64,000 bases of DNA from Chitinophagales bacterium (GTDB lineage: Bacteria; Bacteroidota; Bacteroidia; Chitinophagales; LD1): positions 186,001 to 250,000 of the forward strand of contig JAEUVA010000046.1 of assembly GCA_016787045.1 (NCBI GenBank), written 5' to 3'. A program made the translations under genes and the position numbers. Each line of letters begins with the position of its first letter. Position 1 is the first letter of the stretch. Under the pieces are notes generated by a model. That model was not told the origin of the DNA. It saw only the letters and a program-made list of their open reading frames with translations, and did not search any database. This document shows positions 1 through 9,900 of this stretch, piece after piece.

Positions 1-29
1 TTTCTACTAAAACATTTAGCAAAGAAAAA

Positions 30-1667
30 CTAGTTCTGAAACTGTTTTTTTGCTTCACTTACTACTTCATCATCAGCATTGGCAATAAAATAATACCCCT
101 CTAAGCGCCATAGTTGTTTAGCAAAAGCTGCTTTTATGTAGAGCTTTATTTTAGAATCATTTGCCGCTAACAACTTGCCTTCTTTTACCAGCCCGGTTTT
201 AGTAGCATACGTGTAAAATTCCTGTAGCATAGCGTCAGTTACTTGAAATTGTTTGGCGAACTCTTCTTTAGTACTATACTTCTGTAGCAATTCAGGATGT
301 AACGAAGATACCTTGTAAACAAACTCGGGAATCTGCACACGTGCCTTACGCAGGTAAATTGCTGCTAGTGATGTATCAACTGCTACAAATACATCCGGGT
401 GAATACCACCACCACCATACACCTTTCTGCCTTTTATCAAAGTTTTATATGTGGTGGTGTCCTTTTTACCTGTAGTATCATAGTGTGCAAATTCATCTGT
501 AAAATATTTTTCATCAACCTCGCTATAATAATCTTCCTTACCGTTTTTGTAATCGCGCTGTATGCACCGCCCGCTGGGGGTGTAGTAACGGGCTACAGTT
601 AGCCGCAAACCACTGCCATCGCGCAATTGAAACTGCTCTTGAACTAACCCTTTGCCAAAAGAATTTCGCCCAACTACCACTCCCCTATCCCAATCTTGTA
701 TAGCACCGGCCATTATCTCGCTGGCAGAGGCAGACCACTGGTCAAGCAAAACGCACACCTTGCCCTGTTCAAACAATCCGGGTTTGTGGGCTTTGTATTC
801 TATTCTTTCGGTAGATTTTCCCTGGGTATATACAATCAGTTTTTTATCGTCCAACAACTCATCTACCATTGCCGTAGCTGCTTGTAGATATCCACCGGGG
901 TTGCCGCGCAAATCCAATATCAGGTTTTTCATCCCTGCATCTGTAAGTTCTTTAAGTTTTACAACAAATTCCTCGGCTGTGGTGGAGCTAAAATTTGAAA
1001 TGCGGACATATCCTATGTTATTATCTAACATAAAACCTGCATCTAAACTAATGAGCGGAATTTTACCTCGGGTAATGGTAAAGTCAATTGGCTTTGCTTC
1101 TCCTCCTCTCAGTATAGTTACTTTAACCTGTGTTTTGCTGGGTCCACGTAGCTTTTTCTTCACATCTGTTTCACGAATTTTTATGCCTGCCACCGTTGTG
1201 TCATTAATCTTTACAATTCTATCTCCTGCACGAATGCCAATAGATTCTGAGGGTCCACCGGGAATGGCCGTTACTACAGTAATCGTATCCTGAACAATAA
1301 AAAACTCTATGCCTATACCTTCAAAATTTCCTTCTAACTGTTCATTGGTTTCTGCTAGGTCTTTGGCTGGTATGTAAACACTGTGCGGGTCTAAATTGCT
1401 AAGGAGTTGATCAATTGTTTTATCGGTTAACTCACCGGTATCAATGGTATCTACATACTTCATTTGTACATAGCGGATGATGTCTTGAATTTTATCATAG
1501 CCGGTATTGGCAAATGGAGCAGATTTACCAACTGTAAGCGTGTTCACCAAATAGCCCAACATTACTCCAAAAGCTAAAATCAGCGAGTAAACTAATGGCG
1601 TGTAAGCAGATTTTTTTTGTTGCTGTTGTTGACGGTAGGAAATCATTTCCTTATCTGAATCCGGCAT
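30..1667 (-). CDS. S41 family C-terminal processing protease (CtpA/Tsp-like)
   Basis: A membrane-anchored serine protease of family S41, which cleaves periplasmic proteins near their C-termini. One transmembrane or signal-anchor segment lies at residues 22-43 after a Gln-rich cytosolic stretch (14-18). It is followed by a PDZ domain (about 115-190) and the tail-specific protease core with LRGNPGG (253-259). By alignment with E. coli Tsp (Ser-Lys-Gln spacing 25 and 4) the catalytic residues are Ser314 in SASASE, Lys339 in FGKG and Gln343. The 545-residue length is normal for Bacteroidota CtpA. It starts 10 nt downstream of pdhB on the same strand, so the two are probably co-transcribed; a functional link is not evident. 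The substrate is unknown. Family assignment is secure. Confidence 0.93.
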   Translation of the reverse strand: MPDSDKEMISYRQQQQQKKSAYTPLVYSLILAFGVMLGYLVNTLTVGKSAPFANTGYDKIQDIIRYVQMKYVDTIDTGELTDKTIDQLLSNLDPHSVYIPAKDLAETNEQLEGNFEGIGIEFFIVQDTITVVTAIPGGPSESIGIRAGDRIVKINDTTVAGIKIRETDVKKKLRGPSKTQVKVTILRGGEAKPIDFTITRGKIPLISLDAGFMLDNNIGYVRISNFSSTTAEEFVVKLKELTDAGMKNLILDLRGNPGGYLQAATAMVDELLDDKKLIVYTQGKSTERIEYKAHKPGLFEQGKVCVLLDQWSASASEIMAGAIQDWDRGVVVGRNSFGKGLVQEQFQLRDGSGLRLTVARYYTPSGRCIQRDYKNGKEDYYSEVDEKYFTDEFAHYDTTGKKDTTTYKTLIKGRKVYGGGGIHPDVFVAVDTSLAAIYLRKARVQIPEFVYKVSSLHPELLQKYSTKEEFAKQFQVTDAMLQEFYTYATKTGLVKEGKLLAANDSKIKLYIKAAFAKQLWRLEGYYFIANADDEVVSEAKKQFQN

Positions 1668-1677
1668 GTTATGTGTA

Positions 1678-2661
1678 TTATTTGTAAGTAACAGATTTTA
1701 CCGCATCAACCACTTTGGCTACAGATGGCAAGTAAGCTTCTACCAAGTTTGCCGCATAGTGCATAGATGCATCGGCACCACATACCCTGCGAATAGGCGC
1801 ATCTAAATAATCAAATGCATTGCGCTGTATCTGAAATGTAATTTCTGATGCTATTGAGGTAAATGGCCAACTTTCATCAACAATCACTAAGCGATTGGTT
1901 TTACGTACACTCTGAATAATTGAACCAACATCTAACGGGCGAATAGTACGGAGGTCTATAACTTCTGCACTTATTCCTTCCTTTTCTAATTCTTCTGCCG
2001 CCTTCAAAGCAATCTTCATCATTTTGTTGTATGAAACGATAGTAACATCCGTGCCTTCTCGTTTCACTTCCGCTTTGCCAATTTCAACCAAATACTCTTC
2101 TTCCGGTATCTCGCCCATGTCGCTATACATCATTTCACTCTCTAGAAACATCACCGGGTCGTTATCGCGAATAGCACTTTTTAAAAGCCCCTTGGCATCA
2201 TAAGGATTAGAGGGAGAAACCACTTTTAAGCCCGGAACAGAAGCCAACATGTTAGTGAGCATTTGTGAATGCTGAGCACCTAACTGCCCTGCACTGCCTT
2301 GCGGCCCGCGAAATACAATAGGGTTACCAAATTCACCGGCACTCATGGCCAGCATTTTTGCCGAGCCATTAATAATTTGATCAAAAGCCAGAATGGCAAA
2401 ATTCCACGTCATGAACTCCACAATCGGGCGCACTCCGTTCATAGCAGCGCCCACTGCAATGCCGGCAAAGCCAAGCTCTGCAATAGGAGTATCAATCACT
2501 CGTTTGGGGCCAAACTCGGCCAGCATACCCTGCGAAACTTTATATGCGCCATCGTATTCTGCCACCTCTTCTCCCATCAAAAACACCGTTTGGTCTCTGC
2601 GCATTTCCTCTACCATTGCTTCGCGCAATGCTTCTCTAAAACGGATTTTTTTTACGCCCAT
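1678..2661 (-). CDS. pdhB: Pyruvate dehydrogenase E1 component, beta subunit
   Basis: Beta chain of the thiamine-diphosphate-dependent E1 heterotetramer that decarboxylates pyruvate and passes the acetyl group to the E2 lipoyl domain. The 327-residue length and the transketolase-like pyrimidine domain followed by a transketolase C-terminal domain are typical. Recognisable stretches include REALREAMVEEM at the N-terminus, RVIDTPIAELGFAG, and the C-terminal VDESWPF. The E1 alpha gene is not in the window. A related branched-chain 2-oxoacid dehydrogenase beta chain is the main alternative, but the sequence reads most like the pyruvate enzyme of Bacteroidota. The S41 protease gene follows 10 nt downstream. 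Confidence 0.9.
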   Translation of the reverse strand: MGVKKIRFREALREAMVEEMRRDQTVFLMGEEVAEYDGAYKVSQGMLAEFGPKRVIDTPIAELGFAGIAVGAAMNGVRPIVEFMTWNFAILAFDQIINGSAKMLAMSAGEFGNPIVFRGPQGSAGQLGAQHSQMLTNMLASVPGLKVVSPSNPYDAKGLLKSAIRDNDPVMFLESEMMYSDMGEIPEEEYLVEIGKAEVKREGTDVTIVSYNKMMKIALKAAEELEKEGISAEVIDLRTIRPLDVGSIIQSVRKTNRLVIVDESWPFTSIASEITFQIQRNAFDYLDAPIRRVCGADASMHYAANLVEAYLPSVAKVVDAVKSVTYK

Positions 2662-2778
2662 AACAATTCAAAATTGAGGGGCTAAAATATACTTCCTGAG
2701 CAAATAAAATCAGCTACTAAACTTAGCCCACAAAATAGGTTTTGGCATTTATAGGGTTATTATTCCTTTGCGGCAGCA

Positions 2779-3531
2779 ATGAGTAGAGTGGATAAAAATC
2801 TTTTTGAAGGGAAACATTATTTGGGAAAGCCCGCAGATGGCGATGACAAAATAATAAGCAGACGGGTAGAATTGACTAAACAGATACCCGGTTTTTGCAG
2901 CAAAGAGTTGAACCTCTTAGAAATAGGTTGTGGCAACGGAGCTACTTTGCTTTTGATGAGTGATTGTATGAAATCTTGTAGTGGGGTGGACATCTTTGAC
3001 CATACCGCTGAGTTTGAACGCAAGAAATCTGAGTTGAAAATTACCAATTGCTCTGTTGCGCTCAAAAACATTGAAGAAGAAGAACTGAACGAAAAATTTG
3101 AACGGCTTATTTGTTTTGAGGTGATTGAACATTTTAAAGATGATAACAGCGTAAATAGATTTAAGAACTGGCTAACCGCTGATGCTGTATGCGCTATTTC
3201 TGTACCCAACAAATGGTGGATTTTTGAAACGCATGGCGCTCAGTTGCCATTACTACCTTGGAACAGAGTGCCTTTTTTTAGTTGGTTGCCTACTATTATT
3301 CACGAGAAATTTGCTAACGCTCGTATTTATACCAAAAGCCGCATAAAAAATTTGTTAGAGCAAAATGGTTTTGAGGTACTGGATATGCAATACATTACGG
3401 CACCAATGGATGTGCTAAAAGACGGGCCTTTAAAAAGAATATTTGTAAAATACATTTTTAAAAACAACACCACCCGCATTCCGTTTTTGAGTACTTCTAT
3501 TTTTGTAGTGGCTAAACCGAAGCAAGTATGA
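2779..3531 (+). CDS. Class I SAM-dependent methyltransferase
   Basis: A 250-residue Rossmann-fold methyltransferase. SAM-binding motif I is LEIGCGNGA (47-55), and a plausible motif III/IV is FEVIEHF. The family type is Methyltransf_11/UbiG-like; the substrate cannot be read from the sequence. The C-terminal third is hydrophobic and aromatic, as in enzymes acting on lipid or glycan substrates, but that is only suggestive. Its stop overlaps the start of the next gene as ATGA, so the two are translationally coupled. A -7-like box ending in CCTTTG stops 8 nt before the ATG, which would give a very short leader. Confidence 0.8.
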   Translation: MSRVDKNLFEGKHYLGKPADGDDKIISRRVELTKQIPGFCSKELNLLEIGCGNGATLLLMSDCMKSCSGVDIFDHTAEFERKKSELKITNCSVALKNIEEEELNEKFERLICFEVIEHFKDDNSVNRFKNWLTADAVCAISVPNKWWIFETHGAQLPLLPWNRVPFFSWLPTIIHEKFANARIYTKSRIKNLLEQNGFEVLDMQYITAPMDVLKDGPLKRIFVKYIFKNNTTRIPFLSTSIFVVAKPKQV

Positions 3532-4091
3532 AAATGAACAAAGCCGAAAGCCCTTGGAAAAAGCTAAGCACCGAAGTGAAATATGAAAATCCGTGGCTCA
3601 AGGTTATTGAAGACAAAGTGATAAATCCTGCCGGAAACCCCGGTATATATGGAGTAGTGCATTTCAAAACACATGCGGTGGCGGTCATTCCTTTAGATGA
3701 AGAAAATAACACATGGATTGTAGGACAATACCGCTACCCGTTAGATAGCTATGAGTGGGAAGTAATAGAAGGTGGATGCCCGGAAGGTACTTTGCCGGTA
3801 GAAACCGCACACCGTGAACTGCACGAGGAAGCCGGTTTGAAAGCCGAAAGCATGGAACTGATTTTAGAGATGCAACTTTCCAACTCCACCACTGATGAAG
3901 TTTCGTACACATACATTGCGCGCGGGCTTACATACATAGGCGAAGAACCCGAAGAGGACGAGCAATTGGCCATCAGAAAGCTTCCGTTTGAGGAAGTATA
4001 TCAGATGGCTATGCGTGGTGAAATACGCGATGGGCTGGCAGTAGGCAGCATACTCAAAACAAAGGCATTGCAATTGGAAGGGAAATTGTAA
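3528..4091 (+). CDS. Nudix hydrolase, ADP-ribose pyrophosphatase type
   Basis: A 187-residue Nudix enzyme, most likely cleaving ADP-ribose or another nucleoside diphosphate sugar. The Nudix box lies at about 82-104 with REL (96-98), the catalytic EE pair (100-101) and Gly103. The first Glu of the textbook box is a Thr in PEGT, a variant I believe is common in this subfamily. The preceding VGQYRYP and WEVIEGG segments are the usual ADP-ribose pyrophosphatase signature. It overlaps the upstream methyltransferase by 4 nt. Its stop codon directly abuts the stop of the convergent addB gene with no intervening base. Confidence 0.88.
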   Translation: MKMNKAESPWKKLSTEVKYENPWLKVIEDKVINPAGNPGIYGVVHFKTHAVAVIPLDEENNTWIVGQYRYPLDSYEWEVIEGGCPEGTLPVETAHRELHEEAGLKAESMELILEMQLSNSTTDEVSYTYIARGLTYIGEEPEEDEQLAIRKLPFEEVYQMAMRGEIRDGLAVGSILKTKALQLEGKL

Positions 4092-6932
4092 TCAGTAGCG
4101 CTTACTTACTTCCTCGCGATTACATATCGATTTGAAATCGCAAAACTTGCACCGTTCTGAATCTGAGGTTTGCGTATAAGCAATATTAGGATCCATCATT
4201 TCCTGTGCTACCTCTTTCAATACATCTTCAAAAAGCAGTATCCAACTTAATGGAATAGAACCATCAGCATCACCACCCTCTAATGCAGCTAACTGCTTAT
4301 TGGTAGATTGCAGCCAATAAATACCAGTGTTGATATGGTAATTTTGCGTAATATTATTGTGTTGAAATAGCCACGCATACATCATTAACTGCAATACTTT
4401 AGAATACTTTACATCAGTCCTCAAAGCACTCATGTCTTCTTCAGATAATTTAGGCAGGGTTCTGTATTTTCCGGTTTTGTAATCGGCTATATAAATGGAT
4501 TGCCCTATACGGTGCATCCTATCTACTCTACCGTTTATGATTACATCTATTCCCCCAACATGTAAGGCACCTATCCATTTTGCCTCTAACTCCTCAATTT
4601 GCATGACAGCATTATCTGCCTCTAACTTTTCTATCTGCTTAATCTCACTTTGCAAAAATTCGGTCAGTAGTTTTATACAAACCCGGTATATCAGTAAATT
4701 TTTTCCATTGCTCAACGATTCATCATCAAACCGCTCATTCAGTTTTTTGCGGATCAATGACTCTAAATATGCTTTATCGTTGAGTACAGATTTCAATACA
4801 TCCGAAGAAATGACTCTACCAATATACGGGAGATAGATTTTCTCCAATGCATCATGCACAGCATCTCCAATACTCGATGCCTCCGGTGTCTCTTCCACCT
4901 CGTCTTGCTCTTTAACACCAGCTATGTAACGAAAGTAGTACTGCAAACTACAGTTAATGTAAGTATTTAATGCAGATGGTGATAGCCCTGATTCTGTCAA
5001 TAACTGAACTTGCTTGCGTAGCACCTCTGTAGATTTATACACCACAATGTTGCGATGTTCTGCAACAGATTTTAATGGCACCTGATGTGTACTAAAACGA
5101 ATTGAAGTATTTGAATTTTTGCTATTGAGTTCAGTTTGTAACTGCAATAGAAAACGGCTCATCTCACCGCCTCCCAATTCGTCCGGCTCGGTGTTGTAGA
5201 ATATAGCCACCCTATCTGCTTGTTGCAATAATCTATAAAATAGATATGCTGAAACAGCATCACGCTCAGTGTGAGTATCTAACTCAAAAACTTTGCGTAT
5301 TTCAAATGGAATAAAAGAGTTTTGAAACTTGCCAGATGGCAAGGTCCCTTCATTAGCAGATAGAATGATTACATTCTTGAACGTTATGGAACGGGTTTCT
5401 TGCAATCCCATTAACTGCAAACCGTGCATAGCATCTCCTTCAAAAGGCACTCGTATGTTCTTAATTTTCTTAATCATTAATTTTACAAAGGTGTGCAACG
5501 AAGGTTGTTCCTCATTTTGCAACAATTTTGCAGATTGAGAAATAACAGCAGATATTCTGGTGCAAAATTCTATCTCCAGAGCAGCTCGCTCTATACCCAA
5601 ATAGTATTGCTTCTTTAAATGATTAGTCAATTTATTTACTACTTCCAGCAAATGCTGATGTAACGCTACGCACGATGAGCCAATAAAAATGAGGTCTACA
5701 AAATTTTTACCTAATTGTTGTAATACATCATCGTAGCTTACAAATGTTTTGTTAGATGCTTTAACCTTTCGTATAAACTCACCTGCATCATAACTTAAAA
5801 AAGCATCTGAAACAAGTGGAAGTTGCAGTAAATTAAAAATGTCTTTATGGTAAATTCTTATTGAGCCAGATGAACTATTGTATTTGAACATATTTAATGC
5901 GGCATGAAAAATGGTGTCCAATAGTTCAAAAACACTGCTCTGCTGAGCAGATAAACCCATAGTAATGTTCAATGCAGTTACATTGTTTGGCAACTGATGA
6001 ATAAGCAAAGGGAGTAGCTTCTCATCTGGCACAACTACCACAGTATCCCTCCACTCGGTATCTGTAATTTGCCATTGCTGCAATGTGCTGATAGTGGCAT
6101 TTACTTGCGAATACAATTTTGGTGCCCCAACCACATCAACTGAGCGCTTACGGGTTAACAGTTCATTCTGCAATGGCGCTTCAGACATTTGTAACAACTT
6201 GTGGTGCTTTCTGAAAAAATAACCGGCTTCACGCACATTGTTTTTTACATAAAAAGAATCGGCATCGTTGTAAATTTTTAACGGGACAGCTTGCTTCAGC
6301 CATTCAATAAATACTTCATCGCATTTATTTAGTCCAGAAAAACCAACCAGATACACAGCAGTATAATCTAAAGCAGTTGTACTACCATGGATACCCTCGG
6401 CTATTTGACGCAAAATCATTCCGGTATAACCTTTGCCGGCTGAAGCAAGTTCTTGCTGTATAGCATCATACATTTTACCAAACTCCAACCAAAACTTGCG
6501 ATATTCCAAGACCGATGCCGATGGGTCCTCACCGGGCACATAAGATTTCATGCTTTGCAAGGTCTCCAACTCTTTGAAAAAAAGTTTAGCATTAACCATC
6601 TGCATATCCAATTCATCAAAATCGCTGAGCAGTGCATCGGCAAACCCTATAAAATCATCCATGGTTTTTTCTCCCCCCACCTTCCGGTAGCTGCCATACA
6701 GAGCAGTCACCAGTTCCATATCATCAGCTAAAGTCAGGTTAGAAAAAGACAACATGTATTGTTGTAAGGTTTGCAACTCTGGGGATACAATTGGCTTATC
6801 TGCCAACTGCATCAGTTCTTGCTTAAAATACTGTATTGAACGATGGTTAGGAAACAACACCAACAAACGACTTAAATCATTGCCATGTAGTTGCAATATC
6901 TCTGTAGCTACTGTTTTCAAAAATCTACTCAT
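4092..6932 (-). CDS. addB: AddB-like PD-(D/E)XK nuclease subunit
   Basis: Second subunit of a predicted AddAB helicase-nuclease that resects double-strand breaks before RecA-mediated recombination. The 946-residue protein has a degenerate helicase-like N-terminal region. Its C-terminal RecB-family nuclease domain carries the catalytic DYKTG motif at about 813-818. Cysteines flank the nuclease as in iron-sulfur AddB proteins: one in the CSLQYYFRY segment (about 660) and three in CKFCDFKSIC near the C-terminus (about 927-940). I see no Walker A motif at the N-terminus (LLVLFPNHRS), fitting a non-ATPase scaffold in this phylum. The start overlaps the stop of addA by 4 nt (ATGA), so the subunits are translationally coupled. 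Confidence 0.85.
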   Translation of the reverse strand: MSRFLKTVATEILQLHGNDLSRLLVLFPNHRSIQYFKQELMQLADKPIVSPELQTLQQYMLSFSNLTLADDMELVTALYGSYRKVGGEKTMDDFIGFADALLSDFDELDMQMVNAKLFFKELETLQSMKSYVPGEDPSASVLEYRKFWLEFGKMYDAIQQELASAGKGYTGMILRQIAEGIHGSTTALDYTAVYLVGFSGLNKCDEVFIEWLKQAVPLKIYNDADSFYVKNNVREAGYFFRKHHKLLQMSEAPLQNELLTRKRSVDVVGAPKLYSQVNATISTLQQWQITDTEWRDTVVVVPDEKLLPLLIHQLPNNVTALNITMGLSAQQSSVFELLDTIFHAALNMFKYNSSSGSIRIYHKDIFNLLQLPLVSDAFLSYDAGEFIRKVKASNKTFVSYDDVLQQLGKNFVDLIFIGSSCVALHQHLLEVVNKLTNHLKKQYYLGIERAALEIEFCTRISAVISQSAKLLQNEEQPSLHTFVKLMIKKIKNIRVPFEGDAMHGLQLMGLQETRSITFKNVIILSANEGTLPSGKFQNSFIPFEIRKVFELDTHTERDAVSAYLFYRLLQQADRVAIFYNTEPDELGGGEMSRFLLQLQTELNSKNSNTSIRFSTHQVPLKSVAEHRNIVVYKSTEVLRKQVQLLTESGLSPSALNTYINCSLQYYFRYIAGVKEQDEVEETPEASSIGDAVHDALEKIYLPYIGRVISSDVLKSVLNDKAYLESLIRKKLNERFDDESLSNGKNLLIYRVCIKLLTEFLQSEIKQIEKLEADNAVMQIEELEAKWIGALHVGGIDVIINGRVDRMHRIGQSIYIADYKTGKYRTLPKLSEEDMSALRTDVKYSKVLQLMMYAWLFQHNNITQNYHINTGIYWLQSTNKQLAALEGGDADGSIPLSWILLFEDVLKEVAQEMMDPNIAYTQTSDSERCKFCDFKSICNREEVSKRY

Positions 6933-9900
6933 TGTACTTCCTGCGCCTCCATCGTATTAGTATATAAAATAATTTTCTTTTGGACATCAAATCCAGCAGC
7001 GTTGAGTAGCATCGCATACTCGTTTACTTGTTGCCGGTGTTCTGGCAACGCTGCTCCTGTTTTGTAATCTATCACCACGGCACTATTTCCATCTATCAGT
7101 ACACGATCGGGTACCTTAGCGCCAACTTTGGTAAGTATAGCACGCTCATTCAGCACCCGCCAATTTGTTTCAAAATAACTCGCTAACTGAGCATGGGTGG
7201 TTACTGCTTTTATACGGTGGATCAATTCTTCAACAACTGCGGGGTTTTCTTCTATTAAATATTGTCGTACAACCCGTTCTTCATCTCCGGCATACCTTAC
7301 TTCTTTCAATAGTGTATGCAGTAAGAGTCCATCTTCAATTTTTGCTTTTGTTTTAGCGCTCCATACATTACTTAGATTAAAGCGTACATTAAGTTGACTA
7401 AGAATTCTTTTACCACTAGCTGTTTCATCTATAATATTAGTACCCGATTGCTCTTCTAAAGCAGCATTTTTTAAAGTGGGTAAATCTCCATACTCCACGG
7501 TATCAAAATCATTGAACTTGCCTTCAACATCTAAGAAGTGTGAGAGCATTGCAATCACCGAATTAGCATTCGTAGGTTTATGGACTAATTTTTCGGAGAA
7601 TATAAACAGTGCATCTTCAGCACGGGTGGTTGCCACATAAAGCAAATTGAGTGTATCCAAAAAAGAATGTTGTTGTTCACCCACTAACAAACCAGCATAC
7701 TCAGTTTCCGCCAATTGAGAACTACAGGGTAAAAGAGCCACAGGAAGTTCTACCCCGTTATTCGCAGTAAGCGATGTCCAGAAAAAATCTTTTTGTGTTT
7801 TTACTTTTCCGTTGGCATCTGCCAGTATCACTACCGGAAACTGTAATCCTTTTGACTTATGAATAGTCATTATCCGAACAGCATCAGTATTCTCCGGGCA
7901 AACAATGCTCTTAGAGTATTTCACTTGCTCCCACCAGTCTAAAAAGGTAGCTATTGATTGACCAAAGCGTTGCGAAAAACCGATTACTTCATCGCAAAAA
8001 AACTGAACAAATGGATCGTTAGTTGACAAACAAAAAGAATCTGCTATCAGCAATAAATTATCTATCAAACTACTTGCCACATACTTTGAAGCAGTAAATT
8101 GCACCCCTAATGAAACTGACAAAGAGTTTTCAAACTCATTATCAGTAAGGTGCTTTGTGAAGTCGGCATAATCAAATTTTCTATCTAAATGCAAATGTGA
8201 AAAATGCACTAAATCAACCCGAGCTACCAGATTATCGGGGGCAACTATGTAGCGCAATACGCTCAGCAACAGCTTTACTTTAGGCGATTGAAACAACAGT
8301 AAACTCTCTGACGAAACAACAGGGATAGATTGTTGTAACAAAAAAGTGGCTATGGCACTTGCATTTTTGTTGCTCCGGCAAAGCACTGCAATATCTCGCC
8401 ATGCATAGCCGTGCTGTTTTGCTTTTTGAATAGCCAATAACGTGTGCTCACACCGCACTTGCTGCAACGTAACTCCTGCCTGTTTATCCGGATCCAAAAA
8501 ACTAATTTGAACATAACCGCCAGTTGAAACAACACCACATTCCTGACTATGCTGCTCAAAAATTGCTTTGTTTTCCAACTCCGGTAATTGTTTGAGTGCG
8601 TCATAAAGACGGTTATTGAACATAACAACCTCCGGACGACTACGATAGTTTTTATTCAGCACTTTCACCTCGGTGCCGTAGTTCTTGATGGCCGTTTCGC
8701 GAAGCTTCAAAATATCATCTGAGTGACTGCCATATACATCGGGCAATTGTGCAAACTGTTCTACCTGCCCACCCCTAAATCTGTAAATCGCTTGCTTGGC
8801 ATCGCCTACCAGCAAACTATCTTCAGATTTGAATTGTGTGTTTTCAATCAAAGGCAATAAATTTCTAAACTGCAACAATGAGGTATCCTGAAACTCATCA
8901 ATCAAAATATTATCATACCATTCGCCAAGCCGCTCGTAAATAACTGGCGCTTCTTGCTTTTTTACAATTTCAAAAACCTTTTGTTGAAAGTCGCTGATGT
9001 GTAGAAGGTTTTTGTCTTTTTTAAGTTTCTGTAGCAGTTTTTCCAGATCGGCCAGCAGCATAAACGCATGAAAATTTTTGAGGAGCAATTGATAAAGATT
9101 GTATCGCTGTCCATCGGCATTCCATAAATGCAAAATTTTTCTGTAGCTATTTCTCAACTCCTCTTTTGCCGTATCGCTCCACTGCCCTTTGCCCCACTTA
9201 TCTTCTTGTATTGTTTCTAAAACCCATGAGTTTCCGGTTACGTTTTTGGGGAAATTACCAGACGCATACTCTTTAAAAAAACCATAGATACCGGTGTTTC
9301 CTCTGTATACCTCTTTTGCACTAATACCATTGCGCAAAAAAACTTGCATCGCATTTTCGCCTTCACTTTTTAACGCAGCCCTGAATTCAGCTACAACTTT
9401 CCGTAGATTGTTTTTTGACTCCTGTAGTAGTGTAAAATCAATTTTCCCTAAGATATTTAGATACGGCATGGCATCTTCCTTAAATAGTTCACTGCCCAAA
9501 CGAATAATTTCGTGCTCTATGTGCCACCCTTTACCATCTTCAATTTTTGACTCTGCAAATTCTATCACAGCATCGGTTAGTTGCTTTTCATTTTCGCTCA
9601 GTTGGTCAAGGAGCATTGCTACAGCATCTTGCAGTAACTTATCGCTATCCATTTCTACTTCAAAACTTTTTGAAATGCGAAGGTCATGTGCAAATGCCCG
9701 CACTACCCGGTGCACAAAACTATCTATAGTACCAATAGAAATATCTGCATAATGGTGCAGCATTTCGGTGTGTACATCATTGGCTTTTGACTTTAGCGTA
9801 TGCTCATCGTATTGCAATAGTTCCATCAACTCAACACCGAGGGCTTTGTATTTGACATGGCCAAGAGCCAGCCCATTTAGCGCTTCAAACACCCGCAACT

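Noticed and set aside
652..1293. A 213-codon plus-strand frame inside the S41 protease gene
   Set aside because: Antisense to a well-identified gene; low-complexity Ser-rich sequence with no homology that I recognise.
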